Source: Syntrophomonadaceae bacterium
GTDB taxonomy: Bacteria; Bacillota; Dethiobacteria; DTU022
Direction: 5' to 3'
DNA length: 64,000 nucleotides
NCBI GenBank assembly: GCA_003567725.1
Contig: PWYU01000031.1
Location: 1-64,000 of the forward strand
The notes below the pieces were generated by a model. That model ran no database searches and was not told where the DNA came from. It saw nothing but the letters and a program-made list of their open reading frames with translations. The position numbers and the translations under genes were made by a program. How positions within the stretch are numbered: position 1 is the stretch's first letter; each line of letters starts with the position of its first letter. Positions 30,161-40,340 of this stretch are shown here, in pieces.

Positions 30161-30306
30161 CTTATCCCCCGCTTACTTTTATTCACATTATTATAAGGGT
30201 AAATACAAAGCCAGGGGAAACAGGAAAACCAGTATTTCCTGCCGCCCCTGCCCACTGCTTAAATGATGAAAACCGTACCCAATAAGCACATATTCGGTCT
30301 TGAAGC

Positions 30307-30381
30307 CACAGGGGACGGTTCCACCGTCTCCCCTTCGGCCTTAAAGCTATGCTTTAAGGGAAGTTCGGACCGTCCCCCCTG
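30307..30381. repeat. Intergenic palindromic repeat, copy D (core only)
   Basis: caggggacggttccaccgtctccccttcggccttaaagctatgctttaagggaagttcggaccgtcccccctg; reverse complement of the copy B core. Confidence 0.7.
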
Positions 30382-30530
30382 CTTTGGTCTCCAGCCGCAT
30401 CGCTGCCCAGGTTACGGGGTTCTGACTTTTATCCCGGCGGGTCTTTTTCCGTTGAACGTCCCAGCCTTCGCTGGGCATACGAGTAGCTACGCATAATTTA
30501 TTTGACGGTATCAACAATTGATATTGTCAA

Positions 30531-31988
30531 TTATTCTTTTTGCCAGCGTAAAACCGGGCTACGGGCTGCTCGAACTTCATCAAGGCGGCCGACTACCGTA
30601 TTATATGGGCTAGCAGCAACTTTTTCTGCATTTTCTTCAATGGCCCTGGCTATCTCTTCCATAGCACGGGCATAATTGTCAAGAGTTTCTTTGCTTTCAG
30701 TATCAGTAGGTTCTGTCATCAATGCTTCATCAACAATCAAGGGGAAGTAAACGGTTGGTGGATGAAAACCTCTGTCAAGCAAGGCTTTGGCTATATCACC
30801 GGCACCGGCTCCTTTCTTCTTTTCCGGTTTGGCTGAAACTACAAATTCATGTTTGCGAATTCTATCATAAGGTATATAATAGTTTTTTTGAAGCAAACTG
30901 GCCAGGTAATTGGCATTAAGCACTGCATCAGTAGAAGCCTGCTTCAGTCCAGCGCCACCCATCATGCAAACGTAATTATAAGCTTTGATTACAACGCCAA
31001 AATTGCCATAGAAAGAGTGAACTTTACCGATACTGTTCGGTAAATCATAGTTAAAATGAAACTGATCATCTTTTTTATCCACAAGCGGTTTCGGTAAAAA
31101 AGGCGCCAACCTTTCTTTTACCCCGACCGGACCGCTACCTGGACCGCCTCCACCGTGAGGCGTAGATAAGGTTTTATGAATATTGAGATGAACCACATCA
31201 AATCCCATATCTCCTGGCCGGGCATATCCCATAATGGCATTCAAATTTGCTCCGTCATAATAGAGAAGCCCTCCGGCCTCATGGACTACTTTAGCCATTT
31301 CCATGATTTCTTCTTCAAAGAGACCCAAAGTACTTGGATTAGTAAGCATCAGAGCTGATGTAGTTTCATCAACAGCTTCTTTTAGGGCTTCAAGGTCAAC
31401 ATTGCCTCTTTCGTCTGCCGGTATCTGGATAACTTCATATCCGGCCATGGTTACAGTAGCAGGGTTAGTTCCATGGGCGGTAACAGGTATGAGCACCTTG
31501 TTACGCTGCTGATCACCACGATGGCGATGATAAGCTTGAATCACCATCAAACCGGTCAATTCCCCATGGGCTCCAGCCGCCGGTTGCATGGTAAATCTAT
31601 CCATCCCGGTCAACTCTTTTAAGGATTGCTCCATGTTATAATAGAGTTCAAGAGCACCCTGGGCTGTATCTTCAGGCTGGCAAGGGTGCATAAAGGCAAA
31701 ACCAGGCAGTGCTGCAACTTCTTCGTTCACCTTAGGGTTATATTTCATTGTACAGGAACCAAGGGGATAAAAACCGGTGTCAACACCAAAATTACGGGTT
31801 GACAGCTCAGTATAATGGCGGACAACTTCCACTTCCGACAGTTCGGGCAATTCAAGCTGCTCTTTCCTTTGCATATTTCCTGGCAGCAATTCATCTACAG
31901 CCTTTTCAGGAACATCAGATGAAGGCAGAGAATATCCACAGCGTCCGGCACGTCCCATTTCAAATAGCAGGGCTTTATGTTTTCTCAT
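30531..31988 (-). CDS. gcvPB: Glycine dehydrogenase (decarboxylating) subunit 2
   Basis: [49 protein letters not shown]. Confidence 0.96.
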   Translation of the reverse strand: MRKHKALLFEMGRAGRCGYSLPSSDVPEKAVDELLPGNMQRKEQLELPELSEVEVVRHYTELSTRNFGVDTGFYPLGSCTMKYNPKVNEEVAALPGFAFMHPCQPEDTAQGALELYYNMEQSLKELTGMDRFTMQPAAGAHGELTGLMVIQAYHRHRGDQQRNKVLIPVTAHGTNPATVTMAGYEVIQIPADERGNVDLEALKEAVDETTSALMLTNPSTLGLFEEEIMEMAKVVHEAGGLLYYDGANLNAIMGYARPGDMGFDVVHLNIHKTLSTPHGGGGPGSGPVGVKERLAPFLPKPLVDKKDDQFHFNYDLPNSIGKVHSFYGNFGVVIKAYNYVCMMGGAGLKQASTDAVLNANYLASLLQKNYYIPYDRIRKHEFVVSAKPEKKKGAGAGDIAKALLDRGFHPPTVYFPLIVDEALMTEPTDTESKETLDNYARAMEEIARAIEENAEKVAASPYNTVVGRLDEVRAARSPVLRWQKE

Positions 31989-33334
31989 TTCAATCCCTCC
32001 AGTTCCCGGACCAGGGTATCTATTTCTTCACGAGTCCGCTTCTCAGTTACAGCAAAGAGCATTGTATTCTCCATTTCAGGATAGAATGGAGAAACATCAA
32101 CTCCACCGAGAATGCTCTTTTGAAGTAGCTGTTTATTTAACTGTTCCGGTTTGGCCGGAACTTTTACAGCAAATTCTTTGAAGTTTTGTCCTTTAAAAGC
32201 CATATCATAACCATCTAAAGCGCTGATTTTCTCACAAGCATAAGCTGCTTTCTGCACACATTGTTCAGCAACTTCCCGCATTCCCTGCGGGCCCATGGAA
32301 GCCATATACACAGCTGCTGCCAGGGCAACAAGGGCTTCGTTGGAACAAATGTTGGATGAGGCTTTTTCCCGCCTGATGTGTTGCTCTCTGGTTTGCAGGG
32401 TCAATACAAAGCCCCTGTTTCCTTCACTGTCAACTGTTTCTCCTGCAATTCGTCCGGGCAGCTGCCGGACAAATTTGTTTCTGGCCGACATTATACCAAG
32501 CAGTGGACCACCAAAGGAAGGTGGAACGCCCAAACTTTGGCCTTCACCGACGACAATATCAGCCCCGTAATCGGCCGGAGCCTTGAGCAAAGGCAAAGAA
32601 ATGGGGTCGACTGAAACGATCATAACTGCTTTATGCTTGTGGATAATTTCTGCAACACCATCCAAATCTTCCACCAGCCCAAAAAAGTTAGGCTGCTGTA
32701 CTACCACTGAAGCAACCTGATCGTCAATCATTGCCTCGAGTTTGGAAAAATCCGTTGAACCGTCTTTAAGAGGAATTTCTTCCAGTTCCAGACCCCGGCT
32801 GTTAAAGTAGTTCTGAAGAACCGCTCTGTAAAAGGGGCTTACAGAACGGGAAACAAGGGCTTTTGAACGGCGGGTTGCCCCAACCCCCATAATTGCCCCT
32901 TCAGCAACTGCCGTTCCTCCGTCGTACATGGAAGCATTGGCAACATCCATGCCGGTCAGCTGACAGATCATAGTTTGGTATTCAAATATTGCCTGTAAAA
33001 TACCCTGACTGATTTCCGGCTGATAGGGTGTATATGAAGTGTAAAATTCACTCCTACCGGTTATATGTTTGATTACGGAAGGAATAAAATGGTCATAAAC
33101 ACCTGCACCCATAAAAGATGTACAATTATTTAAGTGTTTATTCTTTGCAGCCAGGTAGTTTAGATGTTTGATTGCTTCTAATTCCGACATGGCCGGCGGC
33201 AAGTCGAGATCTCTTTTAAAACGAACTTCCTGAGGTATATCGCTGAAAAGATCATCGATGGAATCAACCCCGATCTCTTTTAGCATATCACACCGATCAA
33301 CGTCGCTTAGAGGCAGGTAATGATTACCTCCCAT
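31985..33334 (-). CDS. gcvPA: Glycine dehydrogenase (decarboxylating) subunit 1
   Basis: [69 protein letters not shown]. Confidence 0.96.
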   Translation of the reverse strand: MGGNHYLPLSDVDRCDMLKEIGVDSIDDLFSDIPQEVRFKRDLDLPPAMSELEAIKHLNYLAAKNKHLNNCTSFMGAGVYDHFIPSVIKHITGRSEFYTSYTPYQPEISQGILQAIFEYQTMICQLTGMDVANASMYDGGTAVAEGAIMGVGATRRSKALVSRSVSPFYRAVLQNYFNSRGLELEEIPLKDGSTDFSKLEAMIDDQVASVVVQQPNFFGLVEDLDGVAEIIHKHKAVMIVSVDPISLPLLKAPADYGADIVVGEGQSLGVPPSFGGPLLGIMSARNKFVRQLPGRIAGETVDSEGNRGFVLTLQTREQHIRREKASSNICSNEALVALAAAVYMASMGPQGMREVAEQCVQKAAYACEKISALDGYDMAFKGQNFKEFAVKVPAKPEQLNKQLLQKSILGGVDVSPFYPEMENTMLFAVTEKRTREEIDTLVRELEGLK

Positions 33335-33337
33335 TGT

Positions 33338-33742
33338 CTACTCCTCCTCTTCTTCCTTGATAATAAATTCTTCATAGGTGGATTTATCCATCAGGGCATC
33401 CATCTGCCCTTCATCTTTAATCTCTACTTTAAAGACCCAGCCTTCCCCGTATGGATCCTGGTTAATCACTTCAGGCTGATCGAGCAGGGCTTCATTGACT
33501 TCGGTCACCTTACCGTCAACAGGCGCATAAAGATCGGCTACCGCTTTTACCGACTCAATAACTGCTGCGCTTTTACCCGCTTCTACCTCAGAGCCCACAT
33601 CAGGCAGCTCAACAAATACAATTTCTCCCAGCTTGTCCTGGGCATAATCGCTTAATCCAACTGCAGCAATGCTGTTTTCCTGGCGAGCCCACTCATGCTG
33701 CTTAGTATACTTTAAGCCATCAATTACTTTATATTTCATCAA
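33338..33742 (-). CDS. gcvH: Glycine cleavage system H protein
   Basis: YTKQHEWAR...GLSDYAQDKLGEIVFVELPDVGSEVEAGKSAAVIESVKAVADLYAPVDGKV (lipoyl Lys in ESVKA). Confidence 0.97.
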   Translation of the reverse strand: MMKYKVIDGLKYTKQHEWARQENSIAAVGLSDYAQDKLGEIVFVELPDVGSEVEAGKSAAVIESVKAVADLYAPVDGKVTEVNEALLDQPEVINQDPYGEGWVFKVEIKDEGQMDALMDKSTYEEFIIKEEEEE

Positions 33743-34842
33743 TTATCCCTCCTGTAAAATGGCATTTTAGTAATTTTAGCCCGGTATGTTCTTTTCCGGA
33801 TCAAAATATTTACTTCTTCAAGCTGTTTTCCCATTTCCGGATCTATAAAAGCCATGGCTATAAACTTATCCAAAGTTGGCGAGTAGGAACCGCTGCTTAC
33901 CCAGCCAATTTCCTGATCATCAACTACAATGGGATATCCTTCGCGAGGCACTCCCCGCTCTAACATTTCAAGCCCGAAAAGCTTCCTGCTGAAACCTTCC
34001 TGCTTTTGCTTTTGCAAAGCTTCCTGTCCATTAAACAGTACCGGTTTTTCAAGAGCAACGAAACGGTTAAGTCCGGCCTGCAGAGGCGTTATTTCTTCGC
34101 TAAGCTCATGGCCGTACAAGGGAAGAGATGCTTCCAACCGCAGGACATCCCGGGAACCAAGGCCAGCCGGGCTCAGTTGTTTCTGCTGACCGGCATCCCA
34201 CACAGCGTCCCATAAAGCTGATGCTCCATCAGTTTTACAGTAAACCTCAAATCCGTCTTCACCGGTATAACCGGTCCGCGATATAATTGAATTTACACCG
34301 GCCACTGAAACATCTGTTAGAAAGCGATAGTATTTCATTTCAGATAAATCTATGTCGGTTATCTCCTGTAAAATAGCTTCACTGTCTGGACCTTGCAGGG
34401 CAATCTGAGCGTACTGTGGAGAAAGATTTTGTAACCTGACATCCCCAAAAGAGTTTTCTTGAAACCATTCATAATCTTTGTCTGTATTAGCGGCATTAAC
34501 TACCAGGAAATAATTTTCACTGTTGATCCTGTAAATTAGGATATCATCGACCACTCCGCCATGGGAGTAGCAAACAGGACTGTAAATAATGGAATTATCT
34601 TTTACTTTAGAAATATCATTGACTAAAATCTTTTGCAGGTAAGCTTCAGCATCCTTTCCCTGTACGGATACTTCACCCATATGGGACACATCACATATAG
34701 TAGCCCGCTTGCGAGTATCATGAACTTCCTCAACCAATCCCTGGGGAAATTGAACCGGCAAATACCAGCCATTGTAATCAATAATTTTTCCGTTTAGAGC
34801 CACATGCTTTTCGAAAAATGGGGTTTTCTTTGCTTCAGTCAT
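33739..34842 (-). CDS. gcvT: Aminomethyltransferase (glycine cleavage T protein)
   Basis: KKTPFFEKHVALNGKIIDYNGWYLPVQFPQG, CDVSHMGEVSVQGKDA, ISRTGYTGEDGFEVYC. Confidence 0.97.
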   Translation of the reverse strand: MTEAKKTPFFEKHVALNGKIIDYNGWYLPVQFPQGLVEEVHDTRKRATICDVSHMGEVSVQGKDAEAYLQKILVNDISKVKDNSIIYSPVCYSHGGVVDDILIYRINSENYFLVVNAANTDKDYEWFQENSFGDVRLQNLSPQYAQIALQGPDSEAILQEITDIDLSEMKYYRFLTDVSVAGVNSIISRTGYTGEDGFEVYCKTDGASALWDAVWDAGQQKQLSPAGLGSRDVLRLEASLPLYGHELSEEITPLQAGLNRFVALEKPVLFNGQEALQKQKQEGFSRKLFGLEMLERGVPREGYPIVVDDQEIGWVSSGSYSPTLDKFIAMAFIDPEMGKQLEEVNILIRKRTYRAKITKMPFYRRDN

Positions 34843-34892
34843 AGCTAATTAAACCTCCTTTCTTATTAATTTAGTTTCATAAAACTTTATAA

Positions 34893-34931
34893 AAATAAAA
34901 GAACAGAGGAAGCCCATCGGCTTTTCCTCTG
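34893..34931 (-). terminator. Terminator/expression platform of the glycine riboswitch
   Basis: Minus strand CAGAGGAAAAGCCGATGGGCTTCCTCTG followed by TTCTTTTATTTTTAT. Confidence 0.7.
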
Positions 34932-35123
34932 TCCCTGTAACCTGAGAGATTGCAACCTTTACTAATTATTGAAAGGGCTTTCCCCTTCGGCGTCCCCCAT
35001 TTTAGGGGAGCTCTCCAGAGGTACGTCCCCCAATGGTACTGTAGCCTGAGAGTTTCCCTGCCGCCAGCCAAGCGGAAGGTTGCACCTTCGGCGTTCTATA
35101 ATTAGAACTCTCCCACGAGGTTC
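34929..35123 (-). promoter_or_regulatory. Tandem glycine riboswitch upstream of gcvT-gcvH-gcvPA-gcvPB
   Basis: Minus strand: GGGAGAGTTC...GAACGCCGAAGGTGCAACC...GGAAACTCTCAGGC..ACAGTACC..GGGGGACGTACCTCTGGAGAG followed by a second aptamer GGAGAGCTCCCC...GACGCCGAAGGGGAAAGCC...GCAATCTCTCAGGTTACAGGGACAG. Confidence 0.9.
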
Positions 35124-35213
35124 ATCCGTACATTATTTAGTTTTTCTCTATTACCTTATTTTTCGACATATCTTAAAAAAATCCTTCTTGCCCGAAAAGA
35201 TTTATTTTTTAGA

Positions 35214-36068
35214 TTATATCTTTTTTGACGAGCCGAAAAGGCGAATTTTTTCTCGAATCACCTCTGTCGTTTCTTGCCGGGCGGGTCCAAGAACTTTACG
35301 GGGATCTATTTCATCTGGTTTTTCATTAAGAACCTTCCGCATCGCTCCAACAAAAGCTTCCCTGATATTAGTATCAATATTAATTTTACGGACTCCCAGC
35401 CCTATGGCCTTTTTAATGCTTTCATCAGGAACTCCAGAGGAACCGTGCAATACTACCGGACATGAAATTCGGCGGTTAACTTCTTCCAAACGATCAAAGT
35501 CTAATTCCGGTTCTCCTTTATACTGACCATGGGCAGTGCCAATCGCTATGGCCAGGGCATCGACATCGGTTTCAGCAACAAACCTTTCTGCTTCTGCCGG
35601 ATCCGTAAAAAGTGCATCTTTATCACTAACACTGATATCATCTTCCGTTCCACCTATCCGTCCGAGTTCAGCCTCTACCGAAACTCCGAAAACTCTTGCG
35701 ATTTCTACCACCTTACGGGTTTGGGCAATATTCTCTTCCAAAGGCATGCTGGAACCGTCAAACATTACCGAAGTAAAACCAAAACGGATACATTGCATGA
35801 CCTGCTCAAAGCTGGTCCCGTGATCAAGATGTAAAACCACGGGAACGGCAGTCCCTTCTGCAGCCTGGCGGACAAGCGCAATAATATAATTAAGTCCGGC
35901 ATATTTGATTGCTCCCTGGCTGGCCTGAATTATTACCGGCGAGCTTTCAGCTTCGGCAGCATTGACAATGCTTTGGACTATTTCCATATTATTGCAGTTA
36001 AATGCCCCCAGGGCATACTCCTCCTGGTCGGCTTTTTGCAATAGATCGGCTAAAGGAACCAGTGCCAT
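35214..36068 (-). CDS. Class II fructose-bisphosphate aldolase family protein
   Basis: VPVVLHLDHGTSFEQVMQCIRFGFTSVMFDGSSMPLEENI, VSVEAELGRIGGTEDDI, LVLHGSSGVPDE-like. Confidence 0.93.
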   Translation of the reverse strand: MALVPLADLLQKADQEEYALGAFNCNNMEIVQSIVNAAEAESSPVIIQASQGAIKYAGLNYIIALVRQAAEGTAVPVVLHLDHGTSFEQVMQCIRFGFTSVMFDGSSMPLEENIAQTRKVVEIARVFGVSVEAELGRIGGTEDDISVSDKDALFTDPAEAERFVAETDVDALAIAIGTAHGQYKGEPELDFDRLEEVNRRISCPVVLHGSSGVPDESIKKAIGLGVRKINIDTNIREAFVGAMRKVLNEKPDEIDPRKVLGPARQETTEVIREKIRLFGSSKKI

Positions 36069-36133
36069 TTTATCAACCTCCTGAATAGTTTTTCACTTTA
36101 TCAACTTATAGCTTAGTGCAATCTATTATAACA

Positions 36134-37666
36134 CTATTCATTCGGTTTTTTATCCTCTAAAGGTAAAATCACTCTAAATATACTTCCTTTACCAACCTGA
36201 CTTTCAACTTCAATCTTGCCCCCGTGTAGTTCAACCAGTTGTTTGGTAATAGCCAGGCCCAAGCCCGATCCCTTATCACTTCTGCGCCTCGATTTGTCCA
36301 CCTTATAAAACCGCTCGAATATGTATTGGATCTCTACCTCCGGAATTCCTTTTCCTGTGTCGTGTACTTCCATAACCAGTTGTGCATCCCGGGCTTTTAC
36401 CTTTAAGGTTACAGTCCCCCCGCTGGATGTGAATAAAATAGCATTTTCAAGGAGATTAACAAGCACTTCATGTAAACGGTGTCGATCGCCATATAATAAG
36501 GGTATTGAAGGTTCCAAATCCAAATTAAGTTTTATACCCCTAGCTTCACCTCGAGGAGCGACACTTTCAAAGCTCCATCTGGCCAGAGCTTCGACTGATA
36601 TAATTTCTTTTTCCAAAGATAGCTGGCCGCTTTCCAGGTGAGACAAGGTTAAAAGTTCATCAACCAGGCCGCTTAAATGAATAGAATTGTCAAGGATTGT
36701 TTTTAGATATTTATCTTTTTCATATTCCTTGATGTATCCATCTATCATTAATTCTGAATAACCGCGCACAGAAGCCAGTGGAGCTTTCAGCTCATGAGAC
36801 ACATTAGCCACCAGGTTACGACGGAGAATTTCCAAACGTTTTTGTTCTTCCAGGTTTTTTTGTACCTGTTCCACCGAATAATTAAATGTCTTGATTAATC
36901 CGCCAAGTTCATCATCTCGATCCTCATCTATTTTACAATTAAAGTTCCCGGCCGCCATATCCAAAGCAGCAAGGTTAATCTTTTGCAGAGGCCTGGTTAG
37001 GGTTTTGGACAGGGTAAAGGAAAAAAGAGCCGCTACTGCCACTCCGACTGCTCCGGAATACAAAACCAGGCGGCTGATATGAGCAATAGTCTCCTCTACC
37101 CCACGAAGAGGTACACTTAAAGTTACCGCCCCGATTACGGTGGGCTCTTCCTGTCCATTTTCATCCTGATCAGGAGGCATTTCATCTTCGAACTGCACCA
37201 TTTCATGCGTAATTGGAGCAGCCACAAGCAGTCTTTGCAGTACAGGCCCATAAACTTTTTTTGAAAGCATGTTTCCTTCAAATATATGGGCAATTTCTCT
37301 TTCTTCCAGTCCAACCCCTTCTTCTCTTTCTTCTTCATCTTCAGCCAGATCAGGATCAAAGGTATAAAGGGAAGAGCGGCTATTATCGATGACTCTAATC
37401 TTAGCATTTAATGAATAAGCAAGGGTTTCAGCAGTTTTTATTACCCCATCGATATCATTTTCAAGCAAGTCCTGACCGATAATATAAGCAGCATCTTGAG
37501 CTTGACCGGCCAGCTCCCATTCCCGGGTACTGAAAAAATAATCTTCAATAAGATAAGTTAAAAAAAAGCCAAGTATGATCAGGCTCAGCGCCACAATTAA
37601 TAAATGGGAAAGCATTAATTTGCCAAACAAGGTTTGTGGTTTATAGGGGAATTTAGACATTTTCAC
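36134..37666 (-). CDS. Two-component sensor histidine kinase (HAMP-HisKA-HATPase)
   Basis: RRNLVANVSHELKAPLASVRGYSELMIDG; HDTGKGIPEVEIQYIFERFYKVDKSRRRSDKGSGLGLAITKQLVELHGG. Confidence 0.95.
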   Translation of the reverse strand: MKMSKFPYKPQTLFGKLMLSHLLIVALSLIILGFFLTYLIEDYFFSTREWELAGQAQDAAYIIGQDLLENDIDGVIKTAETLAYSLNAKIRVIDNSRSSLYTFDPDLAEDEEEREEGVGLEEREIAHIFEGNMLSKKVYGPVLQRLLVAAPITHEMVQFEDEMPPDQDENGQEEPTVIGAVTLSVPLRGVEETIAHISRLVLYSGAVGVAVAALFSFTLSKTLTRPLQKINLAALDMAAGNFNCKIDEDRDDELGGLIKTFNYSVEQVQKNLEEQKRLEILRRNLVANVSHELKAPLASVRGYSELMIDGYIKEYEKDKYLKTILDNSIHLSGLVDELLTLSHLESGQLSLEKEIISVEALARWSFESVAPRGEARGIKLNLDLEPSIPLLYGDRHRLHEVLVNLLENAILFTSSGGTVTLKVKARDAQLVMEVHDTGKGIPEVEIQYIFERFYKVDKSRRRSDKGSGLGLAITKQLVELHGGKIEVESQVGKGSIFRVILPLEDKKPNE

Positions 37667-38355
37667 TTCACCTCAAACTTGTAACCTATCCCCCATACTG
37701 TATGAATATAAGTATGATCCTGATCGTATACATTGATTTTACTCCTAATTCGCTTGATGTGCTCATCTATAGTTCTGGTGCTGCCGGCAGGATCATCAAA
37801 ACCCCATACTTCTTTAAGCAGTTCTTCCCTGGTAAAAGGTTTGCCGGCATTTTTTGCCAGCAAGATTAACAAATCAAGCTCCTTGGGGGTTAAATCCAGT
37901 TCATTTTTACCCACACTGGCATTGTACTTGTATAAGTCTATCGACAGGTTTCCATATTCGATTTTATCCTCTATCTTGTTGTAGTCATCGGTCCGTCGGA
38001 GCAGGGCTTTTACCCTGGCCACCATCTCCCTGGGACTAAAAGGCTTGGTAATATAATCATCGGCGCCCAGTTCCAAACCCAAAACCCGGTCAATTTCTTC
38101 ACCCCTGGCAGTAAGCATAATAATCGGGATATTCTTAACATCACTGCTCCTGATTTCACGGCATATTTCCCAGCCATCTTTTTCTGGAAGCATGATATCA
38201 AGAAGCACAACGCGGTAATCAGTATCCATGATTTTATTGATGCCATCCTCACCATCAAAAGCAGCATCTACGGAAAAACCTTCAGCTTCAAGGGCAATCC
38301 GGACCAGGTCGCAAACGTGCTCATCATCATCTATGACAATTATCTTTTCGCTCAT
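37663..38355 (-). CDS. OmpR-family response regulator
   Basis: KIIVIDDDEHVCDLVRIALEAEGF, VVLLDIMLPEKDGWEICREIR, winged-helix LTPKELDLLILLAKNAGKPFTREELLKEVWG. Confidence 0.96.
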   Translation of the reverse strand: MSEKIIVIDDDEHVCDLVRIALEAEGFSVDAAFDGEDGINKIMDTDYRVVLLDIMLPEKDGWEICREIRSSDVKNIPIIMLTARGEEIDRVLGLELGADDYITKPFSPREMVARVKALLRRTDDYNKIEDKIEYGNLSIDLYKYNASVGKNELDLTPKELDLLILLAKNAGKPFTREELLKEVWGFDDPAGSTRTIDEHIKRIRSKINVYDQDHTYIHTVWGIGYKFEVK

Positions 38356-38806
38356 ACAAAAACCTCCTGTTATACTAATTCTCACAATCCGGACTAAATC
38401 CTGTAAAGATATCAGCTTTGCCAGGCCTTATTAAATATTGTTGCCCGCTTAAGATAACTGCACTGGCTAATCCTTCAGGTTAAAACTAAACCGGCTTAGC
38501 TTTTAACCTTTCACCCGGTCCCAACTTTATGCTAAGTTCATCCTTAAGTTATCTCACCATAGTATCCAGTTTTTCCTCTAAGACACTCTTCGCAGGCTAT
38601 TATTAAGCCTGTTTCTATTCTTGCACCAGCAATCTTCAAGCAGGGCGGCTAGCAGCAGGTGATGCCGGCAGAGCAATTTGATCTATAAAAAATACCGGGT
38701 GCGGCATTTTAACCGAACCCGGCATCTTTTATAGCTTACTTTTTAGTATAAGCTACTTAATAATAGGTTAAGTTTACTCTAAGGCTCTGATCGGAATTGT
38801 AGTTAA

Positions 38807-38932
38807 CTACAATTCCTCTTCAATTGGTTCTTCTTCAACCGGTCCTTCATCAATTGGCTCTTCACAGCCTGCAATCGCCAGCGAACCAAACATCAACAAC
38901 ATTACGGCAAATGGAATCAGGATTTTCTTCAC
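38807..38932 (-). CDS. Small acidic lipoprotein, 41 aa
   Basis: GTG start behind aaggagg: MKKILIPFAVMLLMFGSLAIAGCEEPIDEGPVEEEPIEEEL; lipobox-like LAIAGC. Not in the ORF track. Confidence 0.7.
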   Translation of the reverse strand: MKKILIPFAVMLLMFGSLAIAGCEEPIDEGPVEEEPIEEEL

Positions 38933-39179
38933 TTTTAACTCCTCCTTATTACTTGGTTGCTGACTACTTCTCGGTAGCTATCAATCATCCTTTCTTTATT
39001 GTGATAATTTGCATAACATTTACAGCGTTTATATTTTGTTTACACGTCCGGACAGTTTGTCCGATCGGACCGGTAAACCCGGCTGTTAAAAAACAGCTGG
39101 AAAAGCCTTAGTAACCAAGCGCATGGACCAGCTAAGCCGAGTGGAAAAATAAGTTAGCAGATAATCGCCCCCTTGGTCA

Positions 39180-40022
39180 TTACCTGTTCATACTGCGCAA
39201 CTTTTTTACCCTTTCCCTGATAGGGGGGTGTGTGCTGAACAGCCCGCTAATACCCCTGGCTGATAGAGGGTTGATGATAAACATATGCGAAGCGGCTTCA
39301 TTAACCTGGAGCGGTCGATTCCTAGCATAGCTCTCCATTTTCTGCAGGGCACTGGCCAGACCTTCAGGGTTGCCAGAAATCATTGCCCCGGTCGCATCAG
39401 CCTGGTATTCCCTGGTTCTAGAAATAGCCATACGGATTAAAATAGCTGCCAGGGGAGCCAGGATCATTGCTGCCAGTTTTACCAGCAACATAACCGGATG
39501 ACCCCCTTCACGACGTCCTCCGAATATCATGCCATACATACCAAAACGCGATATAAGCATCAATGCTCCCGCAATCACTGCTGCCATGGTGCTTACAAGG
39601 ATATCACGATTACGGATATGGGCTATTTCATGAGCCAAAACACCCTCCAGCTCCTGCTGGTTGAGCATTCTAACCAGACCTTGAGTAACAGCAACTACTG
39701 AATTGGCAGGGTTACGTCCGGCAGCAAAAGCATTGGGTTGATCTGTAGGCATCAGGTAGATACGAGGCATGGGAAGATTGCTGTTCTGAACCAGTCTTTT
39801 AACAGCATCATAAACCTGAGGAGCTTCACCTTCCTTAAGCGGGTGAGACCTGGTCATCGTTATAGCCACTTTATCGCTGTACCAGTAAGCAAAAAAATTT
39901 ATAACCAAAGCTATTCCAAAAGCAATTAACATGCCTCCATCTCCAAGCAGTAGTTCACCTGCGATCATTAAAATTACCGTAAGAATAACCATCAGGATCA
40001 TAGTTTTTATGTGATTAAACAT
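39180..40022 (-). CDS. htpX: HtpX-family M48 zinc metalloprotease
   Basis: GVLAHEIAHIRNRDILVSTMAAVIAGAL; MPTDQPNAFAAGRNPANSVVAVTQGLV. Confidence 0.95.
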   Translation of the reverse strand: MFNHIKTMILMVILTVILMIAGELLLGDGGMLIAFGIALVINFFAYWYSDKVAITMTRSHPLKEGEAPQVYDAVKRLVQNSNLPMPRIYLMPTDQPNAFAAGRNPANSVVAVTQGLVRMLNQQELEGVLAHEIAHIRNRDILVSTMAAVIAGALMLISRFGMYGMIFGGRREGGHPVMLLVKLAAMILAPLAAILIRMAISRTREYQADATGAMISGNPEGLASALQKMESYARNRPLQVNEAASHMFIINPLSARGISGLFSTHPPIRERVKKLRSMNR

Positions 40023-40340
40023 TACAATTACCTCCTAAACCTTATTTCTCATCCTGCATTTAAGGACAAACCTTTACTGGATGGTTCCTAAAGTTTTCAG
40101 TTCAGCTTGCCGGGTTAATGCAAAAATGGCTGAACAATCATCTTAAAGCTATTAAATATAGTAAAACATGATTAATAAATATGTCAACAAAGGTCTTATC
40201 TTGTCAGCTGCAGTTTTTCATATAGCAGTAATAATTAATGTTTGCTTTTACCCCCCTTGTTAATGACTAAGCTATTTGTTATTATTGAGCACAGTGATTA
40301 AAAACATATTATGTACAATTAGTTTTTTAGGGAGGTTGTC

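Noticed and set aside
34877-35071. 64-aa minus-strand ORF upstream of gcvT
   Set aside because: Lies entirely within the glycine riboswitch/terminator region.
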